A DNA stretch of 64,000 bases from Pseudogemmobacter hezensis (GTDB lineage Bacteria > Pseudomonadota > Alphaproteobacteria > Rhodobacterales > Rhodobacteraceae), in the NCBI RefSeq assembly GCF_013155295.1, contig NZ_JABJXT010000003.1, positions 124,001 through 188,000 of the forward strand, written 5' to 3'. A program made the translations under genes and the position numbers. The notes beneath the pieces were generated by a model. That model saw only the letters and a list, made by a program, of their open reading frames with translations. It was not told where the DNA came from and searched no databases. Every line of letters begins with the position of its first letter. The first letter of the stretch is position 1. This document shows, piece after piece, positions 16,170 to 23,016 of the stretch.

Positions 16170-16576
16170 CTTGCCTTTCTGATCGCAGCGCCGATGCCGC
16201 GTTTGATGGCCCGCAGCGCTTTTGCCCGGTGCAGGCGGAAGGCGGGCCAGAAAAAGGGCTGCGCCGCAGCTTTCGTGGTGCCGTATTCGACCAGATGCGG
16301 GTAACGCACATTGGTATTGCCGACCGTCACCGCCGCCATGTTCTCGGGAATGACCGTCGCGCCGCCAGGCTGCGAATAGGGCGGCGTGGCCTGCCCCGGT
16401 TCGGTGACAGCGATACTGGTGCGCAGGTCGCCCTCATCGACCGAAGCAAGGCTGCGCATGGTATCGGCCATGGCATCGGCCTGTTTCACCAGAACCACCT
16501 GTGTCGCCGCGCGCGCCGCTTCCGGGATCGCGCGCATCCGGCGCTGGAAGCTGGAAAGGCCACCATCATCCGCCAT
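16166..16576 (-). CDS. HK97 gp10-like head-tail protein
   Basis: 136 residues. Helical N-terminus (FQRRMRAIPEAARAATQVVLVKQADAMADTMRSL), then the GDLRTSIAVTEPG strand and the hallmark YPHLVEYGTTKAAAQPFFWPAFR close to the C-terminus. The EYGT-x-P-F motif is diagnostic for HK97-gp10 proteins, which participate in head-tail joining. It overlaps both flanking genes. Confidence 0.88.
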   Translation of the reverse strand: MADDGGLSSFQRRMRAIPEAARAATQVVLVKQADAMADTMRSLASVDEGDLRTSIAVTEPGQATPPYSQPGGATVIPENMAAVTVGNTNVRYPHLVEYGTTKAAAQPFFWPAFRLHRAKALRAIKRGIGAAIRKAR

Positions 16577-16887
16577 CAGAAGCTCCAGTCCCGGAAATCG
16601 TCGATGATCATCGAGACGCCAAAAGGCACCTCACGCGAATTGTCGCCGGCGGTCTCGCGGGTCTCATACCACCAGGCCGCCAGCATCAGGACCGCCTCGA
16701 TCAGCGCGGGCGGAATCGCCTCCTGATCCGTGCCGCCGAAGCGCTCCGCGATCTTGAAGCCAAGGCGGCGCTCGATCAGATCCTGCGCCGCCGCAGCCTT
16801 CCGGCCCAGCAGATCACCATCCACCGCGCCCATGTCATCGGTGAAGGCGAGCTGCTCTTTCAGCTGGTCGGTGGTGACGATAGCCAT
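16576..16887 (-). CDS. gp6-like head-tail connector protein
   Basis: 103 residues. DQLKEQLAFTDD, LLGRKAAAAQDLIERRLGF and PPALIEAVLMLAAWWYETRE, with VPFGVSMIIDDFRDW at the end, are typical of gp6-like (DNA packaging/connector ring) proteins that stack under the portal. Confidence 0.88.
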   Translation of the reverse strand: MAIVTTDQLKEQLAFTDDMGAVDGDLLGRKAAAAQDLIERRLGFKIAERFGGTDQEAIPPALIEAVLMLAAWWYETRETAGDNSREVPFGVSMIIDDFRDWSF

Positions 16888-16890
16888 GGA

Positions 16891-17379
16891 TCAGCCGCCG
16901 CCGCCAGGCGCTGCATTGATCTTGACCGAGTTGCTGTTGACCCAAAGCGAGGCGTTAAGCTTCATGACATTGTTCGCAGCATCGAATGCTTCCGCGACCG
17001 ATCCGACCGCCGCCGCGAACATGCGCTCCGAAGGGGTGCCCCCGGGCGGCGCGTCATTCAGGACAAGGCGGAAGGCGTAATCGAAGCGCTCTTTTTCTGC
17101 GGCAAGCAAAGCGAGCTGACCCGGATCAGAATAATCGAGGCCGCAGATCACCTCCATGGTGCCCGCGTTCCGGGTGCCTTTCAGGCGCCGCGTCCGGTTC
17201 TGATCAATGCTGTCGAACGGGATTTCCGCCGAGGTATCGCCCACAGTGCCTAGATTTTCGGTTTCCTTGATCTGCACCCAGGTTTCCCCGGTGAAGTCAG
17301 ATTGTTGCAGATCGCCAGACGGGAGAGAGATAACCCCGCCGATGTAGAGCTTTGCGCCATTGGTCGCGTAGATACCCAT
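16891..17379 (-). CDS. Phage tail tube protein
   Basis: 162 residues. MGIYATNGAKLYIGG, ETWVQIKETENLGTVGDTSAEIPF and the RRLKGTRNAGTMEV segment match major tail tube proteins of siphophages and gene transfer agents, which polymerise around the tape measure. Here it lies upstream of the connector genes rather than just before the tape measure gene, another departure from common gene order. Confidence 0.85.
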   Translation of the reverse strand: MGIYATNGAKLYIGGVISLPSGDLQQSDFTGETWVQIKETENLGTVGDTSAEIPFDSIDQNRTRRLKGTRNAGTMEVICGLDYSDPGQLALLAAEKERFDYAFRLVLNDAPPGGTPSERMFAAAVGSVAEAFDAANNVMKLNASLWVNSNSVKINAAPGGGG

Positions 17380-17384
17380 ATGAA

Positions 17385-17741
17385 TTACCTCTGGGTGTTG
17401 CGCCGTTCCTCGCGTTGCTTCAGGCGGGAATGGCAGGGTTTGCAGAGCGTTTGCAGGTTTGTCGGATCGAGGCGCCGCTCTGGTGCGACCCGCCGGGGTT
17501 TGATGTGATCCACCTCGAGAGACCCCTCATCCTCGCCGCAGATGCGGCAGCGCGGGTGCCGTTCGAGGTGTGCATCGCGGACCTTGCGCCAGTCGGCACC
17601 AAGCCCGCGCTGCGTGGCGGAAGGCCTGCCCTTGTCAAAACGGGCCTTCCGCTCTGCCGCCCGCTTCGCCTCGCAGGGGCAAAGGATCTTCGGTGCGACC
17701 CTGTGGCCGCAGCGACAGATCCGGGGCGGCTTCGAAGGCAT
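17385..17741 (-). CDS. HNH endonuclease
   Basis: 118 residues. An N-terminal cysteine cluster (CRCGH...LCPCEAKR) precedes an HNH fold with structural CxxC pairs (CRICG; CKPCH), the catalytic V-D-H-I-K-P and N-L-Q-T-L-C. In HK97-like phages such HNH proteins assist terminase in cos cleavage. Here it lies between the small post-capsid gene and the tail tube gene, several genes away from terminase. Confidence 0.9.
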   Translation of the reverse strand: MPSKPPRICRCGHRVAPKILCPCEAKRAAERKARFDKGRPSATQRGLGADWRKVRDAHLERHPRCRICGEDEGSLEVDHIKPRRVAPERRLDPTNLQTLCKPCHSRLKQREERRNTQR

Positions 17742-18127
17742 CAGGGCACCGGGCGGTCAGCGGTGCTGCCGAGGATCGCCACCGCGCCCGCCGCAATCGA
17801 GGTGCCACCCTCTTTGGTGAGCGACAGCCGGACAAAGCGCTTCCAGCCGAGATAGCCGAGCTTCACCGTAGCCGAGGCCGCAAGCGTTTCCGGCGCATTG
17901 CTCTGCACCTGATCCGCCGCGACATCGGCCCAGCCGGTCGCGCCGTCATCGCTCTCCTGCAGGGTGACGCCGAAGTCACCGGAACCGGCGACGGCCCCGG
18001 TGGTCAGGGCGAAGGCCACGCGCCCCACGCCCTTGAGGTCGATGGCCGGGCCGGTAACGGCGGCGGTCTGGACGGCGGGCGCAAGCGCCAGCACCGTGCC
18101 GATATCGGAAAAGAGATCACGCATCAT
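17741..18127 (-). CDS. Small structural protein after the capsid gene (possible head decoration)
   Basis: 128 residues from the first of two consecutive ATGs at 18127, with GAGGAG nine bases upstream. It is small-residue-rich and beta-like (GPAIDLKGVGRVAFALTTGAVAG, DFGVTLQESDDGATGWADV, RFVRLSLTKEGGTSIAAGAVAILG). Position directly after the capsid gene suggests a decoration or fibre protein, but no family is diagnosed. Confidence 0.6.
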   Translation of the reverse strand: MMRDLFSDIGTVLALAPAVQTAAVTGPAIDLKGVGRVAFALTTGAVAGSGDFGVTLQESDDGATGWADVAADQVQSNAPETLAASATVKLGYLGWKRFVRLSLTKEGGTSIAAGAVAILGSTADRPVP

Positions 18128-18140
18128 CGTCAGGGTCTCC

Positions 18141-19277
18141 TCAGGCCGCAGCGATCTTGAGCTTGCGGAACTTTGCGGGTTGTAGAACGCCGCCGCCGAC
18201 CCGGCGATTGGCATGGATCCGGGTCATGCCGTTGGTGCGGCGGGTGAAGGGATCGACGAGGATGTCGAGGCCCGTGTGATCGAGGATCCGGTAGCCCGAG
18301 AAATCGCCATAAATGATCGGGAAGGCCCCGGCGGCGATATCCGGCATGTCGATCATCTCGACCACCGGGCGCCCGAGCAGGGTTTCCGGCTGGCCAACCT
18401 GATAGCTGGGCTGCCAGAGGAAATTGCCCTGACCATCCTTCAGCTTGCGCAGGATGCCGAGCGTGGTGCCGTTCATCGCCCAGGTGCCAGCATTGCGATA
18501 GGTCGCGGGCATGGCGTAGAGCAGCGTGATCAGCGCATCGGCGGTGACCGTCCCCGCCGCACCGCTAACCGTTTCCTCGATCTTGTCATGGCGCATGAAG
18601 CCCTCCGGCTCCAGCCCGCCCTGTCCCCAGACGAAGGCAGTGGCTTCCGTCTTCCCGAAATCTTCGGCCAGGGCGGCGCGGACCTCGGCCTCGGCCTGAG
18701 GCGCATCCGACAACAGGCGGTTCGAGATATCGACGAAGGTGGCGAGCTCCTTCACCGCCAGTTCCTTCTGGCCGAAGGTGATCCCCGATTCCTTGCGCTC
18801 CTGCGTTTCGCCGACCCATTTGGCATTGGTCAGGTCGCCGCGCGTCGGGTAGATCGTCGAGGGCGCAGTGGTGCCGCGCACAGAGGCGACCGAGCGGATC
18901 GGCGAATATTCGACCAGATCGCGGATGATCTCCGAAGACAGCTCCGGCGGGGCGAGATAGCCGCCATCGGGGTTGCTGGCGACGGTCAGCGCCTTCTTGT
19001 CCTCTTCCGAGATCGCATCACCCCGGCTGAGATAGGCGGCAAAGGCCTTGCGCTCGACCGAAGGTTCATCCTCGGCCTTCTTCTTGTCGCCGGGATCGGG
19101 GCGGTTCGCCTTCGCCTCGATCTTGTCGATCCGGGCGCCCATCTCGGTCATCTTCGTTTCGACGGTCTTGGTCAGATCGCCGATGGCTTTGGTGACCATA
19201 TCGGCGGGATCATCCTCTTCGCCTTTCAGGCAAAGGGCGGTGCTGGCGAGCAGCTGGTGGCGGAAAACGTGTTTCAT
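18141..19277 (-). CDS. HK97-type major capsid protein
   Basis: 378 residues from the ATG at 19277 (GAGGT upstream); a longer frame extends into the protease gene but is not supported. The N-terminal third is a charged, helical delta/scaffold region (VTKAIGDLTKTVETKMTEMGARIDKIE), followed by the capsid fold: TVASNPDGGYLAPPELSSEIIRD, SPIRSVASVRGT, VWGQGGLEPEGFM, AGTWAMNGTTLGILRKLKDGQGNFLW and PVVEMIDMPDIAAGAFPIIYGDF. The adjacent protease would remove the scaffold region during maturation. Confidence 0.95.
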   Translation of the reverse strand: MKHVFRHQLLASTALCLKGEEDDPADMVTKAIGDLTKTVETKMTEMGARIDKIEAKANRPDPGDKKKAEDEPSVERKAFAAYLSRGDAISEEDKKALTVASNPDGGYLAPPELSSEIIRDLVEYSPIRSVASVRGTTAPSTIYPTRGDLTNAKWVGETQERKESGITFGQKELAVKELATFVDISNRLLSDAPQAEAEVRAALAEDFGKTEATAFVWGQGGLEPEGFMRHDKIEETVSGAAGTVTADALITLLYAMPATYRNAGTWAMNGTTLGILRKLKDGQGNFLWQPSYQVGQPETLLGRPVVEMIDMPDIAAGAFPIIYGDFSGYRILDHTGLDILVDPFTRRTNGMTRIHANRRVGGGVLQPAKFRKLKIAAA

Positions 19278-19278
19278 A

Positions 19279-19782
19279 TTACCTCTGGGCAAGCTGCGCC
19301 GTGGCGCGTTGAAGGGCAGCGGTGTAGCGCAGCGCGCAGACCGCATCTTTCGCGCTGGTGACCCGCGCGCCGGGGTGCATGGGCAGCGTCACGAGAGACG
19401 CCTCCATGAGATTCAGGGCAGAGATGTTGCGACCGCGCGGCTTGCGGGGCAGGGCTTTGATCGTCTGGAAGCCGATTGAAATCCCGCGCACGGCCCCGGC
19501 CTGCACCAGGGCGCGGACCTCACGGGCGCGGGGAAGATCCTCGACCAGCAATCGGCCCTTGAGGTGCAGCCCGTCCGCCTTCTCCTCGGCTTCCTCCCAG
19601 ACGCCGATGGGGTCATTCTGGTCATGGCCGAACAGCATGGGGATCGGCAGGGTGACGCCCGCGAAGGCGCCCTTCTCGATCATGTCGCCGACCCGGTCAG
19701 GTGTAGCAAAGGGCCAGGCGAGCGCGGAAATCGTGCCGGTATCGTCCGACTGGAACTTGGTCTCGATCTCGATCCGGTCCAT
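19279..19782 (-). CDS. HK97-family prohead protease
   Basis: 167 residues. ISALAWPFATPDRVGDMIEKGAF, PMLFGHDQNDPIGVWEEAEEKADGLHLKGRLL, AVRGISIGFQTI and NLMEASLVTLPMHPGARV are the characteristic blocks, containing the catalytic His (FGHD) and Ser (GISIGF). It processes the capsid and scaffold. The stop lies 1 bp before the capsid ATG. Confidence 0.95.
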   Translation of the reverse strand: MDRIEIETKFQSDDTGTISALAWPFATPDRVGDMIEKGAFAGVTLPIPMLFGHDQNDPIGVWEEAEEKADGLHLKGRLLVEDLPRAREVRALVQAGAVRGISIGFQTIKALPRKPRGRNISALNLMEASLVTLPMHPGARVTSAKDAVCALRYTAALQRATAQLAQR

Positions 19783-20174
19783 CAGGCACCGCCCTGCGCA
19801 AAGGCGCGGCGCGAGCCGGCGAAATCGTCGACCTGTTCCTGCACCCAGCGGCCCGCCTTCAGAAGGCGCAGCGCCGCGTCGAAGCTGAAGGGAACGGGCT
19901 GGCCGTCTTCGCTGGCTTCCCAGTTCAGGATGCAGCGGGCGAGGTTGCGCAGCCGGCAGATCTCGCGGTTCTCGCCCGAGACCCGGCCCTCATCATCGGC
20001 CATGTCCGCCAGTTCATCGGCGAGCTTCAGACGGGCGCGGGCCTGCGCCGAGCTATCCGGGCCAGCGATCAGCAGCCGGATGCCGACCGGCTTGCCGTCG
20101 CGCAGGTCAAGCAGATCGAGCCAGCGGCCCCGGTCCTGGTCTTCAGAGATATTGGCAACCTCACTCAGGTTCAT
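19782..20174 (-). CDS. Hypothetical phage protein between portal and protease
   Basis: 130 residues; its start overlaps the portal stop region by 14 bp and its stop overlaps the protease start. The protein has VGIRLLIAGPDSSAQARARLKLADELADMADDEGRV and a helical C-terminal part. Small proteins at this position in alphaproteobacterial phage genomes resemble tail-assembly-chaperone-like families, but I cannot assign one. Confidence 0.6.
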   Translation of the reverse strand: MNLSEVANISEDQDRGRWLDLLDLRDGKPVGIRLLIAGPDSSAQARARLKLADELADMADDEGRVSGENREICRLRNLARCILNWEASEDGQPVPFSFDAALRLLKAGRWVQEQVDDFAGSRRAFAQGGA

Positions 20175-21408
20175 GGGCTTTCTCTTTTCCGGGTTCAGGG
20201 TGTTCTTGTTTCGGGTTGGGGTTTTCTTTTCCGGTCTCCTGATTGCCCTGTGAGATGTTGGGGTTCAGGAACTCGTCACCGCCTTCGCGCGGCGGCAGGC
20301 CCAGCCACTGGCGGCCTTCGTTGTTGTTGATGGTGCGAGAGGCGATCAACGAGTTGATCACCGTGGCGCGGGTGGCCAGATCCGCGCGGGTCAGATCGTC
20401 CCGGTCGAAACGGATCACATGCGAGCCGCGCTCTTCGGGCAGGAACAGCGCGCGGCGCAGCGCGCCTTCCAGCCCCCGGAGCCACGGCTCCAGCGTGTAG
20501 GACAGGAACTCGCGGCCCTTCTGCTCGCTGTTTGACCAGGTAGCGCGGGACAGATCCCCGACCATCGGGGCCGGGATGTTGAAGATCCGGGCCAGCTCCT
20601 CGATCTGGAAGCGGCGATTCTCGAGGAACTGGGCATCGGTCGAGCTGAATGCGAACGGCGTGAAGGTGGCCCCATCGTAGAGAACCGCCGTCCTGCCATC
20701 CTTCCCGCTGCCCTCGTGGGTGGCGCGCCACGCGCTGATGATGCGCTTCACGGCATCCTCGCCGAGCTTAGCCGGCATCATCAACGCACCAGACGGGCGC
20801 GCGCCATTCGTGAACAGGCGGGCGGCGTGGCGCTCCAATGCAACCGCAACCGCGATGGCCTCCCGCGCCAGCGTCAGCGGCGCGCGCCCGAGCGGCGACA
20901 GGAGGTGGATCACGTTCTGGGCGGGGATGGTCTGGGCGTTAAGTTTGTAGGTCCGCTCGCCCGTGGTCTGATCGATATCAACCACCAGAATTCCCGGCGT
21001 GTATCGGATGATTTCGAGCGGCCGCCCGTCATCGGCGCGAACCACCAGCGCCATGCCGCCTTGATCGAGGGTGAGCGCGTCGATCACGATCTGGCGGAAG
21101 AACTCGAAGGAGCTGGTCCAGCCGTTGACCTCATCGCGCAGGAGCGGCAGCAACTGGTGGGCTTCGTCGTCGGTTTCCGTGCCGCCCTCAATCCGCTTCA
21201 CGAACACGTCGAGCGAGGCCACGGCTTCCGAGATCAGCTGCACCGCGTTCGCGACCACCGGAACCCGCATCGCCTCCGAGGCGGTGACCGTGATCCCAGC
21301 CGCAGTCGGAGCGGCGCCCGTGATCAACTCCCACCAGCTGGCAGCGCTGGTGAGCGATTTCGTTTCGGCCTCAGGGGCTTTTTTGGCGAAGGGGTTCCAC
21401 ATTCTCAA
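20161..21408 (-). CDS. HK97-type portal protein
   Basis: 415 residues. The start MRMWNPFAKKAPEAE, VTASEAMRVPVVANAVQLISEAVASL, VNGWTSSFEFFRQIVIDALTLDQGGMA and RRFQIEELARIFNIPAPMVGDLSRATWSN with a Pro/Glu/Lys-rich tail are diagnostic of phage portal family PF04860. It forms the DNA entry ring of the head. It is the first gene of the capsid module, which here lacks the usual upstream terminase genes. Confidence 0.95.
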   Translation of the reverse strand: MRMWNPFAKKAPEAETKSLTSAASWWELITGAAPTAAGITVTASEAMRVPVVANAVQLISEAVASLDVFVKRIEGGTETDDEAHQLLPLLRDEVNGWTSSFEFFRQIVIDALTLDQGGMALVVRADDGRPLEIIRYTPGILVVDIDQTTGERTYKLNAQTIPAQNVIHLLSPLGRAPLTLAREAIAVAVALERHAARLFTNGARPSGALMMPAKLGEDAVKRIISAWRATHEGSGKDGRTAVLYDGATFTPFAFSSTDAQFLENRRFQIEELARIFNIPAPMVGDLSRATWSNSEQKGREFLSYTLEPWLRGLEGALRRALFLPEERGSHVIRFDRDDLTRADLATRATVINSLIASRTINNNEGRQWLGLPPREGGDEFLNPNISQGNQETGKENPNPKQEHPEPGKEKAHEPE

Positions 21409-21485
21409 GTTTATGAGCGACGATGACGGCTGCCGAGAAGATGGAGAAATCTAGGAAACCGTGGGTTTTCGTGGGTTTTGAAAAA

Positions 21486-21740
21486 TTATTTCGAGCGCAA
21501 CCAGGCATCCAGTTCGGCAGACCAGGCAAAATATTTTCCGGACGGCCGATAGATGGGCGTGTCCTCTCGCGAGGCGAGCTCCCGGACGGTGTCAACCGAA
21601 AGGCCCAATCGGCCGGCGATCTGCGCAAGGCCCCAGATCGGCCCGTTCGGCTCAAGAATTTCGTCCGCCCGATAGCGATCAAGCGGAGGAAGATCCTCCA
21701 TCGTCGCATTGTTTTTCGCCAATTTCCTGACACTCGACAT
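21486..21740 (-). CDS. Small helix-turn-helix protein upstream of portal
   Basis: 84 residues from the ATG at 21740, chosen because AAGGGG lies nine bases upstream; an ATG at 21761 overlaps that site. GPIWGLAQIAGRLGLSVDTVRELASRE is a clear helix-turn-helix, followed by a wing-like YRPSGKYFAWSAELDAWLRSK, as in MerR/excisionase-type domains. It may be a regulator of the structural operon; a diverged Nu1-like packaging protein is an alternative, but a P27 TerS is already present. Confidence 0.6.
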   Translation of the reverse strand: MSSVRKLAKNNATMEDLPPLDRYRADEILEPNGPIWGLAQIAGRLGLSVDTVRELASREDTPIYRPSGKYFAWSAELDAWLRSK

Positions 21741-21861
21741 AGCAATCTGCCCCTTATCCATAGCGTAACTTATTGAAAAAGCCTATTTAACCGCTCTCTA
21801 GCGCTTGCCTCCCCGCGCCGGTCCCCGCCTCAGGCCCAAAGTCGAAGACCACCCCCCGGGG

Positions 21862-22077
21862 TCAGGCCCGACCGGCGACCCGCGCGGCGGCGAGGTCGAC
21901 ACCCGCGACCGGATCGCCGCGCTGCACCCGACCGATGGCCCGCCGCGCCCCGGCCAGCACCGCGCCAAGCGACATGCCGTGCTTCCCCACCATCTCGGCC
22001 AGCAGCGACATGACCTCGCTTGCCGCCGCGTCCTCCTCACTGACCAATCGCGGCATTCGCATTGCCTTGGCTGTCAT
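21862..22077 (-). CDS. Hypothetical small phage protein (71 aa)
   Basis: 71 residues, ATG at 22077 overlapping the stop of the replication-type gene (ATGA). Helical (SEEDAAASEVMSLLAEMVGKHGMSLGAVLAGARRAIGRVQ). No family is recognised. Coupling suggests a role with the replication protein. Confidence 0.5.
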   Translation of the reverse strand: MTAKAMRMPRLVSEEDAAASEVMSLLAEMVGKHGMSLGAVLAGARRAIGRVQRGDPVAGVDLAAARVAGRA

Positions 22078-22727
22078 CGCGCCTTCCTCCGTTCCTCGAT
22101 CCATCGCAGCACAATCCCTTCCTCGATCCTGTCACCCGCCCTCGGCGGGCTGCGGATCGGCAAGAGCCAGACCGGCTCACCGGCATGCTCTGCCCGCTCA
22201 GCCAGCTCATCGATTGGGGGGTGATCGGAACGCTTCAGCCAGGCGCTCCAATTCTCAGCACCTGAACCGCTGACCGGGATCGGATGCATTGAACGTTTGG
22301 GCGCCCCGGTTTCGCGCGCGTGTTTTCCAGGTTCTTTTACAGGGTTCTTTGTGTCCGAGTTTCGGACACGGCTTTCGGGCTTTTTCGGACACGGCTTCCG
22401 TGTCCTATTTCCGGACGCGGTCCGTGTCCGATTGTCGGACTCGGCTTCCCGTTCAAACCCGATCAGGACATAGGCCGTTGGGCGCTGCCGCTTGGTAGCA
22501 CCGTCAATGGTCACAATTCGCCTGATCAGCCCCAGCCGCTCCAGTTCGTTCAGGTGCAGGTTCAGCGTGGAGCGCGACATCTCGCAGTCCTGCGCAAGGC
22601 GCTCCTGCTTTGGGTTGCACTGGCCTGTATCGCCATTGTGGCGGTCGGCAAGATGCCAGAGGACAATCTTCGCCGCAGGCTTAAGCCCGCGCTGCCTGAT
22701 CGCCCAGTTGGTCGCGGCGTGGCTCAT
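22074..22727 (-). CDS. Winged-helix protein, probable phage replication initiator
   Basis: 217 residues. The N-terminal half is a winged helix: NWAIRQRGLKPAAKIVLWHLADRHN, QERLAQDCEMSRSTLNLHLNELERLGLIRRI. This arrangement is common in phage replication proteins (helix-turn-helix_36/DnaD- or lambda O-like). The middle is a low-complexity Arg/Thr/Ser stretch encoded by the GTGTCCG dyad cluster (22351-22440), and the C-terminal part (PPIDELAERAEHAGEPVW...EEGIVLRWIEERRK) is unassigned. Repeats inside an initiator gene recall the lambda O/ori arrangement. Alternative: a transcriptional regulator. Confidence 0.65.
   Translation of the reverse strand: MSHAATNWAIRQRGLKPAAKIVLWHLADRHNGDTGQCNPKQERLAQDCEMSRSTLNLHLNELERLGLIRRIVTIDGATKRQRPTAYVLIGFEREAESDNRTRTASGNRTRKPCPKKPESRVRNSDTKNPVKEPGKHARETGAPKRSMHPIPVSGSGAENWSAWLKRSDHPPIDELAERAEHAGEPVWLLPIRSPPRAGDRIEEGIVLRWIEERRKAR
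22351..22440. repeat. GTGTCCG/CGGACAC dyad cluster inside the putative replication gene (candidate origin)
   Basis: Perfect dyad GTGTCCGA (22351-22358) / TCGGACAC (22362-22369). Half-site TCGGACAC (22385-22392). Imperfect dyad GTGTCC (22400-22405) / CGGACGC (22412-22418). Near-perfect dyad GTGTCCGA (22424-22431) / TCGGAC (22435-22440). The same family occurs at 9589-9656. In lambdoid phages origin iterons sit within the initiator gene, which makes this a candidate replication origin. Confidence 0.6.
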
Positions 22728-22829
22728 GCGATCACACCACGAATCAAGCGCTCCAGCAGCGGACTATGTGAGGAAATGCGCCGCAGACCCGAGAGAACAT
22801 TCCGGGCCGTATCAGGAACACGGCTGGAA

Positions 22830-22853
22830 CATTTTGTGCGGATTTTGTGCGGA
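22830..22853 (+). repeat. Right arm-type repeat (two tandem ATTTTGTGCGG units)
   Basis: This is identical over 24 bp to 5985-6008 and in the same orientation. It lies 113 bp inside the right att core, in a gene-free arm (22728-22965) that also contains T-rich tracts. Candidate arm-type binding site for the integrase. Confidence 0.75.
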
Positions 22854-22932
22854 TTTTTCTGTGTAGTATTTGGTTTGTTCTGTCTTTTCTCTCCTGTTCC
22901 CGCAAACGGAGCAAAGTAAGTTTCTTTTTTTC

Positions 22933-22961
22933 TTGCAGTATTTTCAGGGTGCGAGTAATCT
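22933..22961 (+). promoter_or_regulatory. Element-borne replacement promoter for serC (predicted)
   Basis: TTGCAG (22933-22938), a 17-bp spacer and TAATCT (22956-22961) lie 4 bp before the right att core, mirroring exactly the geometry of the host sequence at 5869-5897. The start site is expected at or near the first base of the core. Its -10 is closer to consensus than that of the host copy. Confidence 0.6.
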
Positions 22962-22965
22962 CGGC

Positions 22966-22989
22966 GGTGGGACACCTCTCCCCAACGAG
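22966..22989 (+). repeat. attR core (24-bp direct repeat)
   Basis: This is identical to 5902-5925. It is followed by host DNA (AGGCATTTATC...) leading to serC, so the intact serC leader is kept on this side. Confidence 0.9.
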
Positions 22990-22993
22990 AGGC
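22966..22993 (+). ncRNA. serC leader RNA motif
   Basis: Directly upstream of serC, GGTG-GGA-CACC (22966-22976) forms a small hairpin, and CCTCTC (22975-22980) can pair with GAGAGG (22987-22992) around CCCAAC. The two stems share C22975-C22976, so extended forms are mutually exclusive. A conserved structured RNA named the serC motif is known in the 5' leaders of alphaproteobacterial serC genes, and this fits in position and shape. The match is from memory of that motif and was not tested with a covariance model. Confidence 0.65.
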
Positions 22994-23016
22994 ATTTATC
23001 TGTAAGGATACCAGAT

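Larger units (their letters stand above)
5902..22989. mobile_element. 17.1-kb integrated phage-like element in the serC leader
   Basis: The element is bounded by identical 24-bp direct repeats (5902-5925, 22966-22989). An integrase gene adjoins the left repeat and a host gene (serC) follows the right one. Inside are integrase, an excisionase-like gene, small regulators, a plus-strand accessory block (9115-10492), a leftward head/tail-tube/terminase/tape-measure operon (21408 to 10687) and a replication-type gene (22727-22074). No endolysin, holin, spanin, tail-tip, baseplate or receptor-binding genes are visible. The element may be a reduced prophage, a satellite that borrows functions, or a phage with unrecognised lysis genes. 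The target is not a tRNA gene. Confidence 0.93.

Noticed and set aside
5902-22989. Gene transfer agent cluster of the RcGTA type
   Set aside because: RcGTA-type clusters lack integrase and att repeats and have a different gene order with tail-tip genes after the tape measure. Here direct repeats and an integrase frame the element.
22870-23016. 49-codon N-terminal extension of serC reaching back into the element
   Set aside because: The frame is open, but homology starts at the ATG at 23017 behind AAGGA. The upstream part crosses the att core and leader hairpins.
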